NCBI GenBank assembly: GCA_963969595.1
Contig: OZ018413.1
Location: 16,543,711 to 16,607,710 of the forward strand
Length of the DNA stretch: 64,000 nt
Direction of reading: 5' to 3'
Origin: Neckera pumila
Lineage: Eukaryota > Streptophyta > Bryopsida > Hypnales > Neckeraceae
The position numbers and the translations under genes are program-made. Within the stretch, counting starts at the first letter, position 1. Every line of letters starts with the position of its first letter. The notes beneath the pieces were generated by a model, which saw only the letters and a list, made by a program, of their open reading frames with translations, was not told where the DNA came from and ran no database searches. This document shows positions 28,842 through 40,092 of this stretch, in pieces.

Positions 28842-29698
28842 TTAACCCTAAAGGCCATAGGCCTTTTTTTTTTGCCAAAAAGTCACCCAATATTGCCATT
28901 GTTATAGCAAAGAGTAAAAAAAATTGAAATGTTTTTCTTGCACATCTAATCATAGTATTTTACATAGTTACATCCAACTAGTGTGAGAATGTGTGGAAAA
29001 AATTTAGAATTTTTGACTGCATAGATAGCAAGATATCTATGTTTAAAGTGAAAAAAATTCTTTAGAAACAAGTTTTTGAGCACATTGCGGGATTAGATTT
29101 TATGACTTTGAACATTTTGAGCTCAAATTTTTGCACTATAGAGTTTTGAACTTTAAACCTTTATATTGAAGAATTGAATTGAAAGTCTAGGGGAAAAAAA
29201 TTTCAAAAAAACTTAACTTTCATTCTTAAAAAAATTGTTAAGTAGAAGTAGGTATGAGATAGAAGGAAAATCTAAATTATTAATATCTTTTCAATGGAAC
29301 TAAAATGTGCTAATTCCAATGGTGAAATTGTTTTAGCAAGCAAACTAAACCATGAAGAACTTTTTTTTTGAAAAATTGCAAAAAATGCATTCCAAAATGA
29401 ATCCTACAAGTAATTTTTTCAAGAAGATCCTTTAATTGTCCAAAAATTAAAATTATTCATAACCTTCTCATAATAAATCTGAATGAAATTAATAAAAGAA
29501 TTCTAGATAGACAAAAATATATTCTATAAGAAAAAAAATTAAAAAATTAAAATAAAGTTTTTGTGATATTCTTTTTGTCCCCCTCCCTCCCTTGTATTTT
29601 GAACTTATTTGGAAATAACTTTTGTTCCTGGGCACCAATTGAAAAAAATATAATTTTGCATTTGTCCTCTAAAGAGACAATGGGCCTTTAGGGGCTAA
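28842..29698 (+). mobile_element. TTAA-type non-autonomous element (copy C), uninterrupted paralogue
   Basis: It starts TTAACCCTAAAGG and ends CCTTTAGGGGCTAA. It is the inverse counterpart of the element at 1-1962 but lacks both insertions found there. Its TTAA at 29213-29216 is the empty version of the site occupied by copy A. It has no coding capacity. It abuts the C-terminal end of the hAT relic. Confidence 0.65.
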
Positions 29699-29701
29699 CG
29701 T

Positions 29702-32700
29702 CAAAACAAATTTCTACCACTAACACTACTATCAAATGCAACATCTGAGCAAGAGACATCACTAGCACTAGGCCCACTTGGAGTATTCAAGTAGGAAATT
29801 GTGTTAGCAAACAAGAACCTATACTCACTATCATTCTTCCAAAAAAAGTACACTATAAGAAACTAGCCTTTTTTAAAACGTTAGAAAAAACGTTGTATGA
29901 TGTCCGTTTTGACATGGCTGTTGTCAATGTTGATGTCACCTAAAATCGCGTTACGGCAGATAAGCAAAAAACGTGATAGGATCTCAAAAAACGTGCGAAT
30001 CTCTGGTTTGTTTTTTTCTAACGTCCTATAGAACGAGGTCTTCTAAGCTCACAAAATGAAGGCACATGGAGGCCGCATAGGCAACTTTTTCATCCAGCCC
30101 ATTTTTCTCATCTACCAATTTTTTTCATCCAACCCATTTTTCAAAAAATAATTAGTCAATAGAAATTAATCAATAAAATTATACAATAAAAAAAAAGTAG
30201 AATTCACCATGAACTTAAAAAATCTTACCATTTACCATCAAATTTATTTTGATGACAAAATTATATAAAAATGAACATTTTCAGGGTCATATTTGTATCC
30301 GTTCTTTGTCCATGGTGAGACAAACAATATGGGATAATTAGCCTATGTTGTCTCAGACGTCCAGTGTGACATCCAACCCATTGTTTCAAACATCTGGCCC
30401 AACATCCATCCATCCATTTTTTATTTTTTTTTCCAAAATATGCCACGTGGTTGCCTTTCTTTAAATCTACTTGTTGACGTGGTAGTTTATGTTGTATGCG
30501 ACGTTATCTAAAATCATGACTACGTCGCAGTTGACATCGTCACAAACATAGCCGTCTACAATGACATGGTCGCGTTATCTGCAAACCACGTATATGTTTT
30601 CTGCAAAATACGTACATGTTTTTTGCAAAACATATACACGTTTTCTGGAACATCTGACGTTTGAAAAAACACGACACGTTTTTTGCTAATGCAACCAAAA
30701 ACGTGCTTTTCTTATAGTGATAGCATTATATACAATGTAACCTACATGCTCATATGGACCTTCTAAGGCAATTTTAAGCATTTCCTCTAGGTTCTCATTG
30801 CCTAACCTATTCCTAAGTTGTGTCTTGATCAAATTATGCATACTAAAAGCATGTTCACAAGTCACTGTAGAAACACACTGCACACGAGCTATCTCAAAGA
30901 AAACAAGGAGGTTAGGTTAGCATATTTGCAAGGCGTGATTCCAAGTAATCATATCCCATAAGTCCCTAAAGTTGTGTTATTCCATTCCGTGATACATTGT
31001 ATTTTAAATGCCAAAAATTCCTGCTTACATGTTGCAACATTCACAAAAGGAGGGAGAGAAAACTTACATGCAACCTGTCTACTCCAAAATGGGCTAGAAG
31101 ACTTTCCAATTTGGCAACATAGTAGTTCTACAAGCCCACTGTCTTGCTTCGAGGGCATATTAGTAAGGTTGAGAATTTTAAAACAGGAAAATATATTATT
31201 ATCCTTGAAGCGTGTGTCCAAACTTTGCACAAACAGCCTCCGCAAAGAATTGCTGGAATATCAATGCTTCTTCCAGGTTTGTACCCAACCTCGAATGCTA
31301 CATCCAAAAACTATAGAAATTTTTTGGCCTTTACTACCAACTGCAGCCTCCACAAGTAACTCCCTTGAGATTATATTTCGGCATGATATGGTAAGCTGTG
31401 TCATTATTGAAAGTAGCTACATTTAAGTCACAATTCTCTACAATAAAAACATATGGATTTGAGCAATCTTAGTTCAGATTAGACTGCCTAAGGTGGTGAC
31501 ATCAATGAATTTGATTTGAAACACTTTAGACATTATGGCCAAGGAATGCAAAATGTTAGCTAGGAAATATAATATGTAAATGAATTTGAAGTGACCCAAC
31601 TTCTGCAAGACAGCCTTGGCTTGAACTAAATCTTTGTCATTCACATCTTTGAAAAACAAGAACACCAAATTAAGAGAATTACAAAGGACAATGATCAATT
31701 GCCATCTGCTCAGCCAATGGATTTTGTGATACTGTTTCATGTGCTTCTTGGCATCAAATAGTTCATTCTACAAGGCTGCCAAGGAGTGTTTCTTCTTATT
31801 GGATTTGTTGAAGAATGACGCAACAGAATTTTAAAAAAGGATCAATCTCATTTGACATCATCTTACAGTCATGAGCTTTTGCGGCATCCAAGGCTGCAAG
31901 GTTCATTTGATGAAACACATAGTGACAAGAAAAGAGGAACGGATTAACCTCATTTCGAATTCTTGTAGCGACACTAGTCTGGCTGCTAACCCTTGTGCTG
32001 ACTCCATTGCTTCTAAAGGTCACTTATTTTTTTCAACCCAACCCCCCAACTGTGTAGATTGGAAACCACAGTGCCAAATTATGGCAGCATCCTTTTTGCC
32101 ACCTTCAATGTACAACATACTTAAAAACAAGGTCACAAGCAAGCCCTCCTCCACAATTGTGGCAAAAACTACAAGGTAGCCAGTGACACTTATGTTAGTC
32201 AATTTGTCAATCATGATCCCCCAAAATGGAGAGTTCTAGACTAAACAGATTATCTTCTTATGGAGCACTATTGAAATGCACCAAACAAGTTGCTACAAGC
32301 TTTCTTGTTTTGGTACCTGCTAGTAATGATATATATTCACAGACGGAAGCAATTTACACAATGCAGGGAATTTGATATAGGCTAGAGATTGCGTACGCTG
32401 CTTGGAAGAGAGTTTTCAGCACTTTACCACAAGCAAGTTGGCTAGTCAAGATCTCCTTCTTCATAGTTTTTTTCCTGCTAATAGCTGCCTATGAGAGCCG
32501 CTTGTACTCATTGGATTGGCTATGGTCCAAAAATGCACTCACTTTGAAGTTTTTGGAACCTTCCTTTGCATACATCGAGCGACCTCCTTTTCCCATACAA
32601 ACCTTGTAGAACAACATGTTCAATTTGGCACAAAATCCCAACCATTGAGTTTGAACAGCCCACTATTCTTTCCACAGAGACTGCACAAATTTTGCTTGGA

Positions 32701-32760
32701 AAGGGAGGGGTGATTGATATCAGACGTTGGATTGTTAGCCAATTTAGAGCCTTCACTACT
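29702..32760 (-). pseudogene. hAT-type transposase relic (TTF zinc-finger/DUF4371 type), interrupted by a CACTA element
   Basis: Fragments in different minus-strand frames follow the order of plant hAT-related proteins. A TTF-like N-terminal part lies at 32520-32756. A DUF4371-type catalytic region at 31796-32214 includes MIDKLTNISVTGYLVVFAT and, in a second frame, FLFSCHYVFHQMNLAALDAA. A following segment at 31474-31740 has HWLSRWQ. The C-terminal dimerisation domain at 30720-30883 has STVTCEHAFSMHNLIKTQLR. The last residues resume after the CACTA insertion at about 29850-29702 (NDSEYRFLFANTISYL). Frameshifts and stops show it is dead. Terminal repeats of the original hAT element were not identified. 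Confidence 0.75.
29851..30719. mobile_element. Non-autonomous CACTA (En/Spm) element inserted in the hAT relic
   Basis: It begins CACTATAAGAAA and ends with TTTCTTATAGTG-type inverse (CTTTTCTTATAGTG). Subterminal regions are full of ACGTTTTTTGC-like units in both orientations, as expected for transposase binding sites in CACTA elements. The flanking triplets are GTA and ATA, a three-base target duplication with one mismatch. 869 bp, no transposase ORF. Confidence 0.75.
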
Positions 32761-33234
32761 TGAAGAGGACATGTCTACCAAATTAGGATTCTATGACCTT
32801 GCAAAGTAGTGGTCACAGAGTGATTTCTACCTTTTTGCCATTGCAAGAACCTATGCCAATAAGTAACATTGCAGCAATAAGCGACAACAAGAAATATCAA
32901 CAAGTGAATGAATTTGCAAAGCTAAAAAAAATTAGGATACAAGGTTTAGGATTACAAACTTAATTCAAAGCCTTGGATGACGCATTGGAAGTCTAGAACA
33001 GGGATGAACAGATCGTCAACTAATCAAGAAGCCACCAAAATCAAATAGCCACAAAATTCAACCCAAAAAAATGGGTGCAAGGTTTAGGATTCTGAGCCTA
33101 GACCAAAATCACAAATGAAGAAGCAGCCAAAATTATGAAGCCCTAAATCATTTATTGGAATAGAGATTTGGTGGTTTTGCAAGGTGTAAGTGTTTATTTA
33201 TCCACCCGTGGTAAATAATCGTGCACAACCAGGT

Positions 33235-34330
33235 TCTTAATGAATTCTGATTTTTTTTCAATCTAGTCGGGTGCCTAGGCGTGGTCCATTGTGCCTTCCA
33301 AGAAATGGATCTTTCTAAATCCTAACTAGACTTCAAGTATACAAAAATTCAAGCAAAACAAGACTTAAACTATTGTTTACCAAGTGATTGCAACTTCTAA
33401 TGAATCGGTGTGGTCGTTTTGCAAAAGGTATTTCAAACACAAACTAAATATATCTTGTAGATGATTAATTCTCCTTTCCAAAAGTATAAAATTCACTCTA
33501 ATCGGACACTCCTAGCAAAAGATATGAGTAGATGAAATTTAATCGCTAAATGGTTCATCTAAACTTCATCCACGGTTTTGTACTAGTTCCCTAATTCAAA
33601 AGACCTTGAGATTTTGAAGATATACTTAACATGTTTCTTTCTGTCTAACTTTGAAGTTTGGTCTTAAGTTGACAATTCTACTAAAGTTTCATCCAATCCT
33701 AACCTAAAACTTCATCCTTTAATATCTTGTTGGTTTTTTTCAGTCTATTCTTAAGTTTGAAGTTCCTATGGGTTCTAATCCTCCTCCTCTACAATCTTAT
33801 GGTCCTAAGTTATCATTCTAATCTAACTCCTAAGTTCTTGATTAGCCTTCCTTGTTCTTTTGGCCTCAGTCTAATTTCTATTAGTTTATTATTTTTGGAA
33901 AGTTTGCATTTTTCTCTTGTAATTCCTAATTCTAGGATTCTAAATTGGGTTCATACTTGCTAATTGGATTCTTCTACTACAAGTTATTGGTGGATGAAGT
34001 TTGACCGCTAATCGGTTCTTCAAATGAACCATTTAGCGGTCAAACTTCAATCTACAACTTGGGAATTAAGTTTCTCTTTTGGTTTTGGGTGTTAAATAAT
34101 AACCTTCTTTTGACTTGCTCAACTTGTTCCAAAGTTTTTGGTTTTATCTAACTTTCATCCAATTTTTACTCTAAACTTCATCTATTCCTATCTTTCTTAT
34201 TTTAAGTTGGATTTCTAAGTGTGAGACGTTTTTGGAAACCTCTAAGCAAGATCTACCATCTGATTGTACTAACTTTGAATAAAAATTTAATCTTTATGCT
34301 CTGAATCCTATTGGTAATTCGGTCATATGG
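33235..34330 (+). repeat. Dispersed repeat R3, copy 1
   Basis: An inverse diverged match to about 47760-48765. Landmarks shared after inversion include TCTTGGAAGGCACAATGG, ATCTAAACTTCATCCAC, the GATGAAGTTTGACCGCTAAT unit and CTAAACTTCATC. A local hairpin, GTTTGACCGCTAA.../TTAGCGGTCAAAC, lies at about 33993-34045. No ORF of substance. Class unknown. Confidence 0.55.
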
Positions 34331-35085
34331 TAATTTAACCTATTTTCAATAATTCAAAAGTAAGGTAAGATTTCAAGTTTTTACCTCGTAGTTGTGTTCA
34401 TCGTTGCGATAGTTGTACGCGTCATGGAATGCTCTGTTGTCCCTCATCTTCCAACCTTGATTGTAAATTTTGCCCACGGCTTAAAAAGGGGTTTAGATAC
34501 ACTTCTTAGTCTTATTTTGTTCTAACTCCTCTCCTCCTCTTTTTCTTCCCTTCTTTTTTTTCCTTCACTTTCTAACATATTTCAAAAAATATATATAAAC
34601 CGACCCAATACACTTGATCAATCTTCTTCTAATGTCTCTTATCTTAATTCTAATTGGTTATTCCAAATTCTTGAGATTTCTCCTTCTTCTTCAACTTCAA
34701 CTATAATAATCTAACAATTTGGTCTTCAATTCACAACTATCATTCCTATTGAGTTTTTGAACTCAAACTTAGTCTAAGCTAAAAGAGTTGAAAGAGTGGT
34801 GAGATAGAACTTTGTTTTGCACTTCTCCTTGCTAATCACACCTCCCTAATCTATCCTTCTTCCCTTCTAATCTATTTTCCAATTTCCCTATCAAATTCTT
34901 CTCCCTTATTTTGTTTCCTTCCATCTAATTCTTCTCTCTTCTAATCCTCTATCTTTCTTTTTTGTTTCTACTATCTATCTTGTTTTTGTTTTTGCTTTGG
35001 TTTTAGTTTAGTTTTATTTATTTATTTATTTTAATTATTTTAACCAAAATCTATACAAAAAAGGGGAGATGATTAAATCCCCCTC
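34331..35085. other. Pyrimidine-rich AT spacer, no gene seen
   Basis: Long CT-rich runs (TCTTCTTC, CCTCCTCT). A TTAAAAAGGGG motif near 34490 resembles a TATA region followed by a retrotransposon-type leader, but no element could be delimited. Confidence 0.25.
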
Positions 35086-35265
35086 CCTAGCTGGCTCACG
35101 GCCTAGCTGCTTGGCTTGCTTGGCCGGCAGGCTGGCTTCAGGGTCGGGGCTTGGCTACCGGGTCCTTGCCTTCCCTGCCGGGGGCTTGGTCGCCCTGACG
35201 GGGGATGGCCTTCTTTTCTGAGGGCTTGGCCGCCCTAGCAAGGAGCAAATTTGGGCTGGCTTTCG
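35086..35265. other. GC-rich patch with repeated GGCTTGG/GCCGCCCT units
   Basis: A sharply bounded GC-rich segment inside AT-rich DNA, with repeated GGCTTGG, CGCCCT and GCCGGGGG-like words. It gives no convincing protein. It may be a retrotransposon leader or a captured fragment. Confidence 0.35.
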
Positions 35266-38195
35266 AGGTTGGTTTTGAAATTTAATTAAAATTCAAATCT
35301 TTTGGGAAAATTTCTCAACAAGTATTTTCTATTAGGAGGCTAATTGAGACTCTAAGTCAAAATTCCGCCGTATTTTGAAATCACACCTAAATTCTAAAAC
35401 TTAATACTAAACTTCATCTTCAAAATGAAAATAATTAAAAGTTTAAATCCCACAAAGTCAAAGCTTCGCCCTATTTTCTAAACACCTTAAAATCCTAGCA
35501 ATTCTAAATCTTTCCAAAGCCAAAGCTTCACCGTATTTTCTAAACACTTTAAAATCCTAGCAATTCTAAATCTTTTCAAAGCCAAAGCTTCGTCGTCCCG
35601 TATGGAACAAAGAAAAATATAGACAATACAGCACCAACAAATTCACTTGTCAAACCCACCCAAAACACAAGCTAAAGCAAGGAGGTTAGTACAACCACAA
35701 AGGAGAGGAATTATTAGTTGAACAAGAAAGCTATCACGTATGTTAGTGCTAAAACAATTTAAACGAACACTAGAAATTTTTCCCAAGCGGCAGTGCCAGT
35801 CATAGGGGAAGGAAACTCTCTAGGATTAGTACAAGGTTAGTTCAAAATACCCAAGGATGTCTACAAAATACCAAAACTCAACAACTATTGTCCAAAACTT
35901 CAAATAACTCACAAGAATTTCCACTAGAAGATAGCTAAGTTTGAAAGGACCCCTAAATTCTTCAAAAGAGCTTGAAAAATAGCAACAAGGAGCTTGAAAT
36001 GCTCCCCAAAACACATGTTTTGCAACTTTGGTCTCAAAATGACCAAAAAAGTTCAACTAAATGAACCAATATGTTACAAAACCAAAAAATGACTAGAAGG
36101 GGTGAGTTGAGAGGAAAAGAGGTGCTCCTTATATATTCTTCCAAGGGCACCCACTTCCTCTCATTTCTTTGTGGTAAACCTATCTTTTGAGATTTTAATC
36201 TCAAATTACTAATTTTGACTTTTTACGCTAGACCAATTTCTAATTTTTGGAAATTAAATCCAAATCACAAACAGACTACGCTATTGGCTTCAAAAGGCCT
36301 TTATTAGTCCACTAGTCCTATTACCCTCTGATTTGGCATCAAAAACTCATTAAAACTTAACGCTAACTGAACACCAAAAAGGCTAAAAATCCAATTATTG
36401 GAGTTTGACTTTTTTGAAAAAAGTAACTAGCCTATGCTCTTTAGTAGGTAGAAGGGAGTAAAAAAAGACCTAATTTTGACCTCATTCCAAATCCGTATGC
36501 TCCCAGGACGCCGGTCAACTCCATTGTAATCTTCAATTTTGCCGGTACGAAGAGAATCTCGTTAGTTTGGGCACTTCTGGCAATTGGAATGTCTTGAAAC
36601 TTGTTGAAGCGTTTTATTAACATAAACAAGTTAATTTTATTTTTAGTGGGATTTTACCACAACTTGGGTAATTTCTAGGAATTTTCCGTTGTAGGTTAAG
36701 GCAGTTGACCATTTGGAAAGGCATCTTCTGAGGATCAAAAAATTCCAAATTTTTTTGTAGAATCTTTCATTTAATTTTACAAAAGTTGTGCAAACCCATC
36801 TCTTGACTTTATACAATGGCCAAGGGAGATTCTTCAATCTGCAAGCTAACAATTGGAATTTCTATGAAAAGTGGAAATCGATTGGAAACTCAACCTATCC
36901 ATAAACTGGCTTCTAGGGTTCTTACCAAGTTCTCTTGGACCAATTATAGCTAAGTTATGTCATATGCCTGGTAGCCTTAGGTAAGTTGGGCCTTTTCTAC
37001 TAAATATCTATTTTATACAATTTATGGGTTTCTATTCTATTTACATGTGGAAATTGACTTTATTTTAGAAAAACATCCTATTTAGGACCAAATGCTATAA
37101 TGGCATGTGACATACCTATTTTGGTTTTACACTTTTTTTTGGATTTTTTGTGTATAAAACTATACTCAAAATAATAAAAAAATAAAAAATAAAAATTGTA
37201 AGTTCCAAGTGACGAACTGGGAGCTCACACAAGGTTGCTTACCGAAATAAGAAAGTCACTAAAATAAAAAGGACAACAAAATCAAATTGCCACCAAAACC
37301 AAGAATTAGATCGTCTCTAAAAATCTTGAACCACATTGCCACCAAAATTAAGAATTACATTGCCACCAAAATAAAAAAGCCATTGAAATCAAGAAGCCAC
37401 CAAATATGATAAATAAATGGGGTGCTAGGTTCAAGTTTACGAACCTGATTTGAGAAAGCGATCAAAATCACAAAATGAAAAAGCGGCTAAAATCAAATTG
37501 CCACCACAATCAAGAAGCCACCGCAAGTCACTCAATAATATGCGACAACAACAAAAAGAATCGCACTTCAATTATGGACAAATAAAAAAATTAGGAAACC
37601 TCCGCAAGCACAGTCACACAATCGTTAACTCATTTGGTGAAACAATCTAACGGACTTCTTTATTTTAGTCACCCCCCATTGGATGCTTTTGTAGTTTTGG
37701 ATGATGACGTTAAAGGCTGAAGTGAACTCACTCGAGTATTAGCTTAGAGTTTGGACATCGCCGTTGAGATCCGTAATTGAAGTGATTAAAGTGGGTTTGG
37801 GTGATTGGACTTCCAGCAATGATACCAAATCCATGATTTAGGGACATATGTCTTTCAATTTACTTGTCCACTATGACTGGTTCAAGACCAACATCTAGCC
37901 AATACTAAAAAAAATTTGCATGCAAAAAAATTGTAACTGAGAAAACCTCAAAATTAATGCTTGATATCTGCAATTATATCAAAGGAAGGATGAGTACATC
38001 AATGAAGAAGCTTGGCACAACGTAGAAATTCCAAGTGGCTTCATTGTCAAAAAAATCTTCTCAAAGGACAATTATGCACCACTATCAAGTTTTTTGGCAG
38101 GGGGTATGCATTTTGAATTCACAGGATTTTTTTCACAAGAAAAGAAGGAGGAAAGTGATTGGTAGGGGATCTGGAGACCTAAGCTGGAATGGATT
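35266..38195. other. AT-rich repeat-derived region, no gene seen
   Basis: Imperfect direct repeats occur at about 35460-35600 (AAAGCCAAAGCTTC.CCGTATTTTCTAAACAC units). At 37270-37530 a recurring ATTGCCACCAAAATCAAGAA-like unit also has single cousins near 33030-33060. No coding region was recognised, though earlier exons of the AGPase relic could hide near 38000-38190. Confidence 0.35.
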
Positions 38196-38483
38196 TGACA
38201 TCTTCTCGAGATTTTCAGAGGGGATATTGACAATGTTTTGGTGTTTAGGATTGAGAGGATCGGAGTCACAATGACAAATTGTGCTTCGTGGCAAATTCAT
38301 GGCCTCATTGCCGTTTCAGAATCTGTTACCCCCCAAGCCTTGAAGAGTGTCGCAAGTTCGGCAATTAATTGGCTTCCGCCTACTCTGGAAATTCTCTCGC
38401 TCTTTTGAATGCTTTACTTCAACGAAAAAACAAAAAGTGCTGATCTGAAGAGTATGGTGCATATTGACTTCAAAGCATAGAAC

Positions 38484-38707
38484 TGTTAAGAAACGTAGTG
38501 TGAACACTCACCATAATATGGTGAGTGACACTTGTCACTAGGATTAGAGGAAATCTTCTTGGACAAATAGGAGGAGACAACTATTCATTGTCTCTCTCCT
38601 ATTCTCCTTGTATATACTTCAAACCCCAATGAAGGATGGTATTCTTTTTGAGTGTGTTTTTGTTGTTCTTATGTTTTATAACTTTGTTTCGTTTTATATC
38701 CTCAACA
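38484..38707 (+). repeat. 5' LTR of the copia element
   Basis: Begins TGTTAAGAAACG and ends CCTCAACA, the usual TG...CA form. It is 224 bp and matches 45148-45371 except at five positions. Confidence 0.93.
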
Positions 38708-38724
38708 CGTTATTAGCACGCTCT
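38708..38724 (+). other. Primer-binding site of the copia element
   Basis: CGTTATTAGCACGCTCT follows the 5' LTR directly. It resembles the TTATCAGCACG primer-binding sequence common to many plant copia elements, with one change. Confidence 0.6.
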
Positions 38725-39598
38725 TTTACAATTGTTTGCGCACACGCTCTTCATACTTTGATTTTGAGTTCCTTAAGTTATTTAGATTCCGATTTAGATT
38801 TTATTTTTGAGGCGGCTTGTACCTCCCCATTTTTTTTCTGTCTATACTCTTTGTCCATTCTCCGCCCCACCCTGTCACTTCCTCGCAGTGGTAGCCCTCC
38901 CTTCTCCTTGCTTGTCTGCTCCTAGTCAAGCCGTCCACCGCTTCCTGTTCTGGCCTGCTCCACTCCCCACCGACCCCTTCGCCTGGCCCTCCCTCATGCT
39001 GCCCCTGTTTCCTCCTCGACCCCCCCCCCCGCATGGCCCTCCCTCCTGCTGCCCCTGTTTCCTCCCCAATCCCCCCCTGCTTGGCCCTCCCTCGTGCAAC
39101 CTGGCCTTCCCTCCCATCGCCTCCTCATTATTTTCTACTTCTTTTTAAACTCCCCCTTCACCTCCAAGTTTTTCTTCTCTTTCTTCCTTACATCCTTTCG
39201 GCTTCAAATTTCTTCTCCTTCAACCTTCCAAATCCTTGTTTCAAAGCTCTAAAATTTTATTTTATTTTATTTCATTTTTTTAATTGACCTTTCATTTTCA
39301 ATTATATTAGTGTGGCCCTGTGCCATTGGCCCAATTTTCATCCACTCCTAGTTCCACTCCCGGTTCCACTCCTGGTTCCACTCCCAGTAGCAAGAACACC
39401 ACCAAAATCAAAGTAAAAGTAATTTTCTAATTATTTAATCAATAAATACTTTGAAATTCAATAACTTTTGCACCACTGCTCCAAACGCCACGAAACCAAG
39501 CCGGTGCACCCCTCCTCGGCGAGAGCTTTCCGACGGTACCAAGCACGTAGCCGGGGGACGCACGGTCAGAAAGTTGTCCACGCTACAAACAAAACAAA

Positions 39599-39723
39599 AA
39601 AACAAACAAACAAACAAACAAACAAACAAACAAACAAACAAACAAACAAACAAACAAACAAACAAACAAACAAACAAACAAACAAACAAACAAACAAACA
39701 AACAAACAAACAAACAAACAAAC
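39599..39723 (+). repeat. AAAC microsatellite, about 31 units, in the copia leader
   Basis: A pure (AAAC)n run inside the 1385-bp leader between the 5' LTR and gag. The same leader has a CT/CCCC-rich stretch at 38870-39130 and a TTTATC-rich stretch at 39758-39970. Open frames across it (poly LFVC or NKQT) are not genes. Confidence 0.95.
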
Positions 39724-40092
39724 AGACTCATTTAAGGTATTGATATAAATATTTCATTTGATAATATCTTTATCTTTATTTCCATCTATTTCTTTATTAT
39801 TGTATTTTTTTTTATCTTTAACTTTTTTTATCTTTATCTTTATCTTCATTTTTATCTTTATCTTTATCTATACTTTTACTTTTACTTTTACTTTTATTTT
39901 ATCTTTAATCTTTAAGTTTGATTTTGATTTTAATCTTTATTTTCATTTTATCTTTATCTTTATCTTAGGTTTAATCTTTATCTTTAATTCCTAATTTTTC
40001 AAAACCCTAATTTTTTCCAAAACCCTAATTTCTTCCAGTTTTTAATTTTCTTTGAGAAATTTTTTTGTTTCTCTTTCTTTTCCTTTTATATC

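Noticed and set aside
30974..31426. 150-codon plus-strand frame
   Set aside because: It lies antisense to the hAT relic, whose family resemblance on the minus strand is much clearer.
37270..37530. Possible CRISPR-like array of ATTGCCACCAAAATC units
   Set aside because: Units and spacings are irregular, the context is a plant nuclear genome, and it is ordinary degenerate tandem repetition.
39435..39735. Open frames encoding repeated LFVC or NKQT
   Set aside because: They are translations of the AAAC microsatellite, open only because the unit contains no stop.
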